Positions 1 through 7,051 of a stretch of 13,372 bases of DNA are shown here, piece by piece. The stretch spans positions 1 to 13,372 of the forward strand of contig CAITAM010000580.1 in assembly GCA_903890265.1 (NCBI GenBank), read 5' to 3'. The translations under genes and the position numbers were made by a program. Position 1 is the stretch's first letter. Every line of letters begins with the position of its first letter. The notes under the pieces are model-generated. The model searched no databases. It was not told the origin of the DNA and worked only from the letters and a program-made list of their open reading frames with translations. This DNA comes from an uncultured Pseudomonadota bacterium (GTDB lineage: Bacteria > Pseudomonadota > Gammaproteobacteria > Steroidobacterales > Steroidobacteraceae).

Positions 1-1
1 C

Positions 2-835
2 ACGGCCGATCTCGGCGCACTGCACGGGGCCCGCGACCTCCTGGTCGCGGTCCCGAGCAGCGCTTTTCGCGCCACGCTCGCGGCGCTCGCCCCGCACGTA
101 GGGAGCGCTTCCCGGATCGCGTGGGCGACCAAGGGATTTGAGGCGGGCACGGGCCTCCTGCCACACCAGATCGTGGCCGAGGTGCTCGGTGCCGGCGTGC
201 CGGGCGCGGTGCTGTCGGGACCGACCTTCGCACGCGAGGTGGCGCTCGGCCTGCCGACCGCACTGACGGTGGCCTCGCTCGACGCGGGCTTCGCGCACGC
301 GCTCGCCGTGTCCCTGAGCTCGGACAACTTCCGCGCCTACACCTCGAACGACATCATCGGCGTCGAGGTCGGCGGGGCGGTCAAGAACGTGCTGGCCATC
401 GCCACGGGCATGGCCGACGGCATGGGCTTTGGCGCCAACACGCGCAGTGCGCTGATCACGCGCGGACTGGCCGAAATGACCCGCCTCGGCGTCGCGCTCG
501 GTGCGAGCGAGGCGACCTTCCGCGGCCTCGCGGCACTCGGCGACCTCGTGCTGACCTGCACCGACGACCAGTCGCGCAACCGCCGCTTTGGCCTTGCCAT
601 TGCCCGTGGCGACACGGCACAGGCCGCCCACGCGGCGATCGGCCAGGTGGTCGAGGGGGTCAGTGCCGCGCGCGCCGTGCACGAGGTGGCGCGGCGGGAG
701 CACATTGACATGCCGATCAGTGCCGAGGTGTACGCCGTGCTCTACGAAGGCAAGCCACTCAAGGCCGCCGTCGCCTCGCTGATGAACCGCGAGGTGAAGG
801 CCGAATCCGGACCGGATCCTGCCGCTGCCGACTGA
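2..835 (+). CDS. gpsA: NAD(P)-dependent glycerol-3-phosphate dehydrogenase (5' truncated by window edge)
   Basis: This cytoplasmic enzyme reduces dihydroxyacetone phosphate to sn-glycerol-3-phosphate, the backbone for phospholipid synthesis. The frame is open from base 2 and gives 277 residues. The family is about 330-340 long, so roughly the first 55-60 residues with the dinucleotide-binding glycine motif lie outside the window. Seen directly: VAVPSSAFRATL and WATKGFE of the Rossmann part, SGPTFAREV, the segment GVEVGGAVKNVLAIATG whose lysine (codon 383-385) matches the family's catalytic lysine, and the C-terminal signature GDLVLTCTDDQSRNRRFG. The stop is TGA at 833-835, one base before the stop of the convergent membrane-protein gene, and I see no clear terminator hairpin between them. 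The ATG at 172-175 is internal and should not be taken as the start. Identification is very secure. Confidence 0.96.
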   Translation, partial: TADLGALHGARDLLVAVPSSAFRATLAALAPHVGSASRIAWATKGFEAGTGLLPHQIVAEVLGAGVPGAVLSGPTFAREVALGLPTALTVASLDAGFAHALAVSLSSDNFRAYTSNDIIGVEVGGAVKNVLAIATGMADGMGFGANTRSALITRGLAEMTRLGVALGASEATFRGLAALGDLVLTCTDDQSRNRRFGLAIARGDTAQAAHAAIGQVVEGVSAARAVHEVARREHIDMPISAEVYAVLYEGKPLKAAVASLMNREVKAESGPDPAAAD

Positions 836-836
836 C

Positions 837-1250
837 CTAGCGCGTGCTGCTGCCGTAGATGCGCCGCTGCAGGTGCCGCGCCGACCACTCGCCGGCCGTC
901 AGCAGCGCGACGATCGCGAGCGAGGCCGCGAGGGTCGTGCCGTGCGGCAGTTGCCCGGTATGCCGCCAGAGGAACTCGAAAACGATCAGCGTGAGCGCCA
1001 TCAGCAGCGCACCCGAGAGCACCGTGCGCGAGGCCACGAACAGCACGACGCCAAGGCCCATCACACCCGCCAGCAGGTACTGCGTCCAGCGTGGGGCGAG
1101 TCCCGCGAGGAACAGCGGGTCGTGCAGCAGGAGGTCGATCGGCGTGCGCAGCAGGAGGTAGCCGACCGCGGCACGAATGCAGCGCAGGAGCAGCGGCAGG
1201 ACGCGCTGGCGCCAGGGGCTCAGGCCCTGCCCCGACTGGTCAATCTTCAT
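837..1250 (-). CDS. Small hydrophobic membrane protein of unknown function
   Basis: I do not recognise the family. The 137-residue product is strongly hydrophobic, with four likely membrane helices at about residues 17-35, 55-73, 76-95 and 105-121. It has a short polar N-terminus (MKIDQSGQG) and a basic C-terminal tail (ARHLQRRIYGSSTR), so an inner-membrane protein is expected. Its ATG overlaps the trmL stop in an ATGA arrangement (1247-1250), and GGAG lies about 6 nt upstream of the ATG. It is therefore almost certainly a real gene translated with trmL. No catalytic motif is visible. A DoxX-like or similar small multi-helix family is possible but unsupported. The stop (837-839, minus) almost abuts the gpsA stop. 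Confidence 0.8.
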   Translation of the reverse strand: MKIDQSGQGLSPWRQRVLPLLLRCIRAAVGYLLLRTPIDLLLHDPLFLAGLAPRWTQYLLAGVMGLGVVLFVASRTVLSGALLMALTLIVFEFLWRHTGQLPHGTTLAASLAIVALLTAGEWSARHLQRRIYGSSTR

Positions 1251-1732
1251 GAATCACTCCGTGCGCCTGTGCCGTCTGCGGCAAAGCCATTCTGCCGCCA
1301 CGCCTCGTAGACGACCAGCGCGACGGCATTGGACAGGTTCAGGCTGCGGTTGCCGGGGCGCATCGGAATCCGGTGGACGTCGGCCGGTGCAAACCGGGCG
1401 AGCACCGCCTCGTCCAAGCCCCGCGTCTCGCAGCCGAACAGGAGCGCGTCGCCCGGCCGGTAGCGGACGTCGGAATAGAGCCGAGTCCCGCCGGTCTCGA
1501 TCACGTGGACCCGCACCGGACCGATCGCACCGAGGCAGGCGTCGAGGTCCGCGTGGACCTGCACCGGCGCCAGATCGTGGTAATCGAGGCCCGCGCGCTT
1601 CAGGTGCGCATCGGTCAGCGCGAACCCGAGCGGCTGCACAAGGTGCAGCGTCGCCCCGGCGTTGGCGCAGAGCCGGATCGTGTTGCCGGTGTTGCCGGGA
1701 ATCTCCGGCGCGACAAGAATCACGTTAAACAG
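1247..1732 (-). CDS. trmL: tRNA (cytidine/uridine(34)-2'-O)-methyltransferase, probable CTG start
   Basis: A SPOUT-class methyltransferase that 2'-O-methylates the wobble nucleotide of leucine tRNAs using S-adenosylmethionine. Seen: APEIPGNTGNTIRLCANAG near the N-terminus, the RAGLDYHDL segment, LFGCETRGLDE (cofactor-binding knot region), and the C-terminal IPMRPGNRSLNLSNAVALVVYE. All are TrmL hallmarks, and the length of about 160 fits (E. coli about 157). Start choice: the first ordinary codon is GTG at 1721-1723, but it lies 19 nt from the strong GGAGG at 1743-1747 and would give MILVAPEIP. A CTG at 1730-1732, 10 nt from GGAGG, gives MFNVILVAPEIP, which matches the usual family N-terminus (MF/ML-x-I/V-V/I-L). 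I therefore prefer CTG; if GTG is used, the gene ends at 1723. The stop overlaps the downstream membrane-protein start by 4 nt. Confidence 0.93.
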   Translation of the reverse strand: MFNVILVAPEIPGNTGNTIRLCANAGATLHLVQPLGFALTDAHLKRAGLDYHDLAPVQVHADLDACLGAIGPVRVHVIETGGTRLYSDVRYRPGDALLFGCETRGLDEAVLARFAPADVHRIPMRPGNRSLNLSNAVALVVYEAWRQNGFAADGTGARSDS

Positions 1733-1742
1733 CGCGGGGTTA

Positions 1743-1747
1743 CCTCC
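1743..1747 (-). promoter_or_regulatory. Ribosome binding site GGAGG of trmL
   Basis: The minus strand reads GGAGG here, a full Shine-Dalgarno core. It lies 10 nt from a CTG codon at 1732 and 19 nt from the first GTG at 1723. Spacing therefore favours the CTG as the trmL initiation codon. The site lies just upstream of the plus-strand -10 element of the divergent pyrD gene, so the two 5' regions are packed together. Confidence 0.6.
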
Positions 1748-1764
1748 GGACAGCGGTCAGTCCC

Positions 1765-1770
1765 TATAAT
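1765..1770 (+). promoter_or_regulatory. Consensus -10 element (TATAAT) of pyrD, predicting a leaderless mRNA
   Basis: A perfect TATAAT ends 6 nt before the pyrD ATG at 1777. Transcription normally begins about 7 nt after the -10 hexamer, which places +1 on the A of the ATG. No Shine-Dalgarno sequence is visible in the few bases between. The -35 match is weak: TTACCT at 1740-1745 has 19-nt spacing. The same layout recurs before the MscS-family gene at 3835-3840. Confidence 0.6.
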
Positions 1771-1776
1771 GCGTCG

Positions 1777-2751
1777 ATGACCTCAGCCAACGCGACGACC
1801 GTTCCCGGCGCCCGCCGTCCGAGTGCCCGCCTTGGCACGCCGTTCGCGGGACTCCAGCTCGCCTCACCCCTCGTGCTGCTCTCGGGCTGCGTCGGCTTCG
1901 GCGAAGAGTACACGCGCGTGGAGGGGTTCTCCAATCGCGACGTCGGCGCGATCGTGCTCAAGGGAACCACGCTCGCGCCGCGCCTCGGCAACCCGGCGCA
2001 CCGCGTCTGGGAAACCGAGATGGGCATGCTGAACGCCATCGGCCTGCAGAACCCCGGGACCGACACGGTCGTCGGCGACATCCTGCCGACGCTCGACTTC
2101 GACGAGACGCGCTTCTTCGCCAACGTGTCGGGCTCGACGATCGAGGAATACGTCGAAGTCACCCGGCGCTTCGACGACTCGCCGATCGACGCCATCGAGA
2201 TCAACATCTCCTGCCCGAACGTCAAGGAAGGCGGCGTCCAGTTCGGTAACTACCCCGACATGAGCGCCCGCGTGGTCGCGGCCTGCCGGGCGGTGACGAA
2301 GAAGCCGCTGATCACCAAGCTGTCGCCCAACCAGACCGACATCCAGGCCAACGCCCGGGCCTGCATCGAGGCCGGTACCGACGCCTTCGCCGTGATCAAC
2401 ACCGTCATGGGCATGGCGATCGACTCGAAGACCCGCCGCCCCGTGATCGGCAACGTGCAGGGCGGGCTGTCGGGCCCTGCCATCAAGCCGATCGCGCTGC
2501 TCAAGGTGCATCAGGTCTACCAGGTGACCCGCGCCCACGGCATTCCGATCATCGGCCAGGGCGGCATCGTCAGCGTCGAGGATGCGCTCGAGTTCCTGAT
2601 TGCCGGCGCCACGGCGGTTGGCGTCGGGACCGCGCTCTTCTACGATCCGCTCGTCTGCCAGCGGCTGAACGCCGGCATCGACGCCTACCTCGAGGCCGCG
2701 GGCCTGGGTTCGGTCAGCGAACTGACGGGCAGCCTTCGCCTGCCTGGCTGA
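1777..2751 (+). CDS. pyrD: Dihydroorotate dehydrogenase, class 1B-like catalytic subunit
   Basis: An FMN-dependent enzyme oxidising dihydroorotate to orotate in pyrimidine synthesis. The 324-residue TIM-barrel protein shows LASPLVLLSGCVGFGEEY at the N-terminus, VLKGTTLAPRLGNPAHR (FMN and substrate contact), GMLNAIGLQNPG, the active-site loop NISCPNVKEGGVQFGN, and GNVQGGLSGPAIKPIALL plus IIGQGGI for phosphate binding. The active-site base is cysteine (SCPN), as in class 1 enzymes. Class 2, membrane-quinone enzymes typical of gammaproteobacteria have serine (SSPN), and no class 2 N-terminal membrane helix is present. Class 1B enzymes normally pair with an FeS/FAD subunit, PyrK, which is absent from the window. 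The ATG at 1777 is the only upstream in-frame start and gives an extra ~17 residues before the conserved region. A related flavin enzyme acting on another pyrimidine cannot be excluded. Confidence 0.9.
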   Translation: MTSANATTVPGARRPSARLGTPFAGLQLASPLVLLSGCVGFGEEYTRVEGFSNRDVGAIVLKGTTLAPRLGNPAHRVWETEMGMLNAIGLQNPGTDTVVGDILPTLDFDETRFFANVSGSTIEEYVEVTRRFDDSPIDAIEINISCPNVKEGGVQFGNYPDMSARVVAACRAVTKKPLITKLSPNQTDIQANARACIEAGTDAFAVINTVMGMAIDSKTRRPVIGNVQGGLSGPAIKPIALLKVHQVYQVTRAHGIPIIGQGGIVSVEDALEFLIAGATAVGVGTALFYDPLVCQRLNAGIDAYLEAAGLGSVSELTGSLRLPG

Positions 2752-2763
2752 GGGGGCTCAGCC
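2746..2763. terminator. Palindromic hairpin containing both convergent stop codons
   Basis: GGCTGAG at 2746-2752 and CTCAGCC at 2757-2763 are perfect inverted repeats around a GGGG loop. The pyrD stop (2749-2751) lies in the left arm and the mscS stop (2758-2760, minus strand) in the right arm. Only 6 bases separate the genes. There is no T-run on either side, so action as a two-way terminator is inferred from position and symmetry. Confidence 0.5.
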
Positions 2764-3828
2764 GCGCGCCGGCACGCCAACCGTGGTCGCCACCGGGATC
2801 TCGATACCCCGCGCCGCGAGGATGGACAGCAGCCCGAGGTAAATCGCCTCCTCAACGGCGATCAGGTGGTCGAAGGTCGGGTCCTCGGACACGAAGGCGA
2901 CCTCGTACTCCAGCGCGATTTCGCTCAGGTTCCTGAGGGAGCAGCGCTCGAACCGGCAGCGCTCCTGCGCGTCTACCACGGCGCGCACGGCGTCCGGCAG
3001 CTCCTTCAGCTTGTCGACGGTCGTGTCGTAGGCGACGCGAAACGTGAATACGCGGCGCCTGAAGCCGATGCGGCCCCAGTTCTTCACCCGGGACTTCAGC
3101 AGGTCGGCATTGGCGAGGATGATCTGCTCGCCGGTGATGCTGCGCAGCCGCGTGCTCTTGACGCCGACCGCCTCGACGGTCCCGGTCAGCGAGTCGACCG
3201 CGATCGTATCGCCGACCACGAACGGTTTGTCGAAAGCGATCGACAGCGAGGCGAAGAGGTCGCCGAGGATGTTCTGTACGGCGAGCGCGACGGCCACGCC
3301 GCCGATGCCAAGACCGGTCAGCGCCGCCGAGATATTGACCCCGAGGTTGTCCAGGGTCACGAGGACGACCAGCGTCCAGATGAGCAGCTTCGCCACGAAC
3401 TCGACGATGTTGATCGTCGTCGCGTTGGTCGCCGAGTGACCGCCCTCGCGGCTCTCCTTGAGGTAGAAGCGCAGCGCCGCGTTCAGCCAGATGCCGACCT
3501 GCAGGCCGATCAGGACGATGATCAGCCCCGTCGTGACGCGCTCGGCGCGCCGCCCGAGCTCGAGGTACTTCGAGGCAGCGACGACCGACAGCGCGAACAG
3601 CGTGGCGATCTGCGTACGGCCAACCAGCGTCATGACGAGCCGTACGCCGCGCGGCAGTTCGGCGGCGACGGCGTAGCGCCGCGCGTGACCGCGGATCGAG
3701 CGGCGCACGAGCAGCAGGAGCGTGAAGGTGGCGAGGCCGAGGACGATGGCGAGGATCCAGTCCTCGAGCGGATTGCCGAACACCACGCGCTCGGCATTGA
3801 CGTTGAGCAGAGTCAGCCAGTATTTCAT
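2758..3828 (-). CDS. MscS-family mechanosensitive ion channel
   Basis: An inner-membrane channel expected to open under membrane tension and release solutes after osmotic downshock. The 356-residue protein has likely membrane helices at about 23-42, 64-85, 99-119 and 140-160, then the glycine/alanine-rich pore helix ISAALTGLGIGGVAVALAVQ (about 165-184). The MscS beta domain follows: FDKPFVVGDTI, GTVEAVGVKSTRLRSITGEQ, ILANADLL, SRVKNWGR. A mixed cytoplasmic domain ends the protein. The length suits a five-helix MscS homologue rather than the three-helix E. coli MscS (about 286). It follows ntrC by 22 bp but has its own TATAAT just before the ATG, so it may be transcribed independently. It converges with pyrD, with stops 6 bp apart. 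The family is certain; the channel subtype is not. Confidence 0.93.
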   Translation of the reverse strand: MKYWLTLLNVNAERVVFGNPLEDWILAIVLGLATFTLLLLVRRSIRGHARRYAVAAELPRGVRLVMTLVGRTQIATLFALSVVAASKYLELGRRAERVTTGLIIVLIGLQVGIWLNAALRFYLKESREGGHSATNATTINIVEFVAKLLIWTLVVLVTLDNLGVNISAALTGLGIGGVAVALAVQNILGDLFASLSIAFDKPFVVGDTIAVDSLTGTVEAVGVKSTRLRSITGEQIILANADLLKSRVKNWGRIGFRRRVFTFRVAYDTTVDKLKELPDAVRAVVDAQERCRFERCSLRNLSEIALEYEVAFVSEDPTFDHLIAVEEAIYLGLLSILAARGIEIPVATTVGVPARG

Positions 3829-3834
3829 CGCGGC

Positions 3835-3840
3835 ATTATA
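3835..3840 (-). promoter_or_regulatory. Consensus -10 element (TATAAT) of the MscS-family gene, predicting a leaderless mRNA
   Basis: The minus strand reads CTATAATGCCGCGATG, with TATAAT ending 6 nt before the ATG at 3828. This is the same geometry and almost the same sequence as before pyrD (CTATAATGCGTCGATG). Predicted +1 falls at the start codon. No Shine-Dalgarno sequence is present, and no convincing -35 is seen within the upstream ntrC coding end. Confidence 0.6.
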
Positions 3841-3850
3841 GAGCGCGCGC

Positions 3851-5249
<1,399 letters not shown>

Positions 5250-5257
<8 letters not shown>

Positions 5258-6314
5258 GGACATCTCCGTAGGGCAGCAGCACGGTGAAGACCGTGTGGCC
5301 GGCCCGGCTGTCGAATTCGATAAGGCCGCCGTGGCGGGTGACGAGCTCCTGGGCCACGGCAAGCCCGAGGCCCGTGCCGCCCGGGCGACCGGTGACGAGC
5401 GGGTAGAAAAGGCTGTCCCTGAGTTCCGCGGGTACGCCCGGTCCGTCATCCTCGAGCGCAATGCTGGCCACCACCCGATGCGCCTGCGAGCCGATCGTGA
5501 CGTTCGACAGCACGCGGGTGCGGATGGCGACGCGGCCGGTGGCGCCGACCGCCTGGACGGCGTTGCGCCCGAGGTTGAGGATGGCCTGGATCAACTGGTC
5601 CCGGTCGACCGCGAGCGGCGGCAGGCTCGGGTCGTAATCACGGTCGATGTCGACGCCGGGTGGCGCATCGGTGCGCAGCAGTCGGAGCACGTGCTCGATG
5701 GGTTCGTGCAGGTTGAGCGGTACCCGCTTCGGCGCGGTGCCGGGACCGAGCAGCCGGTCGACCAGGGCGGCCAGCCGGTCGGCCTCCCTGATGATCACCG
5801 TGGTGTATTCGCGCAGCGTGTCGCTCGGCAGTTCGCGCTCAAGCAGCTGCGCCGCGCCGCGCAGGCCACCCAGCGGATTCTTGATCTCGTGCGCGAGGCT
5901 GCGGACCATGAGGCGGCTGCCACCCACCTGCGACAGCAGTTTGGCACCGCGTGCCCGGCGCGAGGGCAGCGTCTGGTCGACGAGTTCGAGAAGCACGTCG
6001 CCATCCGGCAACGGCGATACCGTGCAGTCCGCGAGGAGCTGCTGATCGGGTCGGGTGACCGGGGAGACCAGCAGCTCGCGGCTCGCCACGGGCTGGCGGG
6101 TCAGGGCGACGCGGCGGCGCGCCTCGCCGAGCGCCTCGCTGCCGCGCAGGAGGTCGGCGAGCGCACGACCCGTGGCCTGCGTGCGGCCAAGCGCGAGCAG
6201 CGCCTCCGCCGCGGCGTTGAGGTAGCGCACGGTGCCGTCGGCGCCGAGCACGATCACCGAGGTCGTGAGGCCATCGAGCAGCGCGGACGGCGGACGCGGG
6301 GTCTCGCCGCTCAC
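5250..6314 (-). CDS. ntrB: Nitrogen regulation sensor histidine kinase NtrB
   Basis: A cytoplasmic kinase/phosphatase for NtrC, controlled in the family by the PII protein. The 354 residues carry an N-terminal PAS-like region (about 10-115, starting LLDGLTTSVIVLGADGTVRYLN), the H-box SLAHEIKNPLGG with H142, an N-box NLGRNAVQ near residue 250, G1 DDGPGVP and G2 GGTGLGLAVAQ. No membrane segment is seen, consistent with soluble NtrB. The start is GTG at 6312-6314, giving MSGETPRPP, with GGAG about 10 nt upstream. It lies 34 bp downstream of the DUF4124 gene and overlaps ntrC by 8 nt, so ntrBC is one transcriptional unit. Confidence 0.96.
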
Positions 6315-6348
6315 GGCCGCGGCGCTCCGCCGACCGGACCGGCGCCGG

Positions 6349-6939
6349 CTAGCGCGGCTGGGGCTGCTGCTTTACCCGCGTCTGGATGACGTTGAAATTC
6401 ACCGTTTCGCCGTTGGCGAGGATGTTGCCCACGCCATCGACGATCTCGACGGTCAGCGTGTGCGAACCGCGGTCGAGGCCGGTCAGCGAGCCGGCCGTCG
6501 CGGCCGGACCGGCACCGTCCACGCGCTGGCCGTCGAGCAGAATCCATATCTGGTGTCCCGGTCCGAGCGCGGGCTCTACCGCCACCGCGTAGTCGACACG
6601 ACCATCGGTGTTCGTGTAGACGGCATCGCTGGCCGGGGAGAGGAACTCGACACGGGTGTACTGCGTGGCGGATGCCGGCACACCGGCGCCGCGTGCGGAG
6701 GGCAGGGGCTGCGCCCGGGGCACGGGCGGTGCCGAGTAGCTCTGCGGCTTTGCCACCTTGATCTTTTCGGCGCCGTCGTGCGGCTGGTCCGAGTAATGGA
6801 CCACACCGTCGGCGTCGACCCAGCGGTACAGCGTGGTGCCGCTCTGGCCGGCACAGACGAGGCAGCCACCAAACAGCAGGCCGACGGCGAGCGCCCATTG
6901 CGCTGTCGTGCGTCGCGAGAAACCGGCGGTAGTGACCAT
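6349..6939 (-). CDS. Exported DUF4124 protein
   Basis: A 196-residue protein of unknown function. It has a basic N-terminus (SRRTTAQ) and a hydrophobic stretch at about 14-30 ending LLFGGCLVCAGQ, so export to the periplasm is likely. The two cysteines do not make a clean lipobox, though a lipoprotein is possible. Residues about 36-52 (TTLYRWVDADGVVHYSDQP) are the DUF4124 signature. A proline-rich linker follows, then a C-terminal segment of about 95-190 with alternating strands (RGSHTLTVEIVDGVGNILA) resembling an immunoglobulin-like fold. DUF4124 proteins between glnA and ntrB are known in other gammaproteobacteria. The start ATG has no nearby Shine-Dalgarno; a -10-like TATTCT ends 6 nt before it. 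Confidence 0.87.
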   Translation of the reverse strand: MVTTAGFSRRTTAQWALAVGLLFGGCLVCAGQSGTTLYRWVDADGVVHYSDQPHDGAEKIKVAKPQSYSAPPVPRAQPLPSARGAGVPASATQYTRVEFLSPASDAVYTNTDGRVDYAVAVEPALGPGHQIWILLDGQRVDGAGPAATAGSLTGLDRGSHTLTVEIVDGVGNILANGETVNFNVIQTRVKQQPQPR

Positions 6940-6945
6940 GTGCGC

Positions 6946-6951
6946 AGAATA
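6946..6951 (-). promoter_or_regulatory. Weak -10-like element of the DUF4124 gene
   Basis: The minus strand reads TATTCT (4 of 6 to TATAAT), ending 6 nt before the ATG at 6939. That is the same spacing as the two strong elements before pyrD and mscS. No Shine-Dalgarno sequence lies close to this ATG. With only four matches and no -35, this is tentative. Confidence 0.3.
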
Positions 6952-7010
6952 GCCCTCCCCCGTAGCCCGTGGCTAGCGTTACCGCGCGCCGCGTCCCGTG
7001 CCCTGAAGCG

Positions 7011-7038
7011 GGTGCGGCGGAGCAACGCCCGCCGCACC
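7011..7038 (-). terminator. Hairpin downstream of glnA
   Basis: GGTGCGGCGG (7011-7020) and CCGCCGCACC (7029-7038) form a perfect 10-bp stem with an 8-nt loop, starting 13 bp past the glnA stop. No T-run follows on the minus strand, so it may attenuate rather than stop transcription, or protect the glnA 3' end. The rest of the 112-bp gap (6940-7051) holds only the weak DUF4124 -10-like element and a short TAGCC-CGT-GGCTA inverted repeat at 6963-6975. Confidence 0.5.
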
Positions 7039-7051
7039 GCCACCAGGGTCA

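Noticed and set aside
836..836. Possible terminator between gpsA and the convergent membrane-protein gene
   Set aside because: Only one base separates the stops, and I could not find inverted repeats of useful length around them.
5258..5461. N-terminal extension of NtrC by 68 codons
   Set aside because: It overlies the ntrB 3' end in another frame, has no receiver-domain similarity, and the ATG at 5257 has a good ribosome site.
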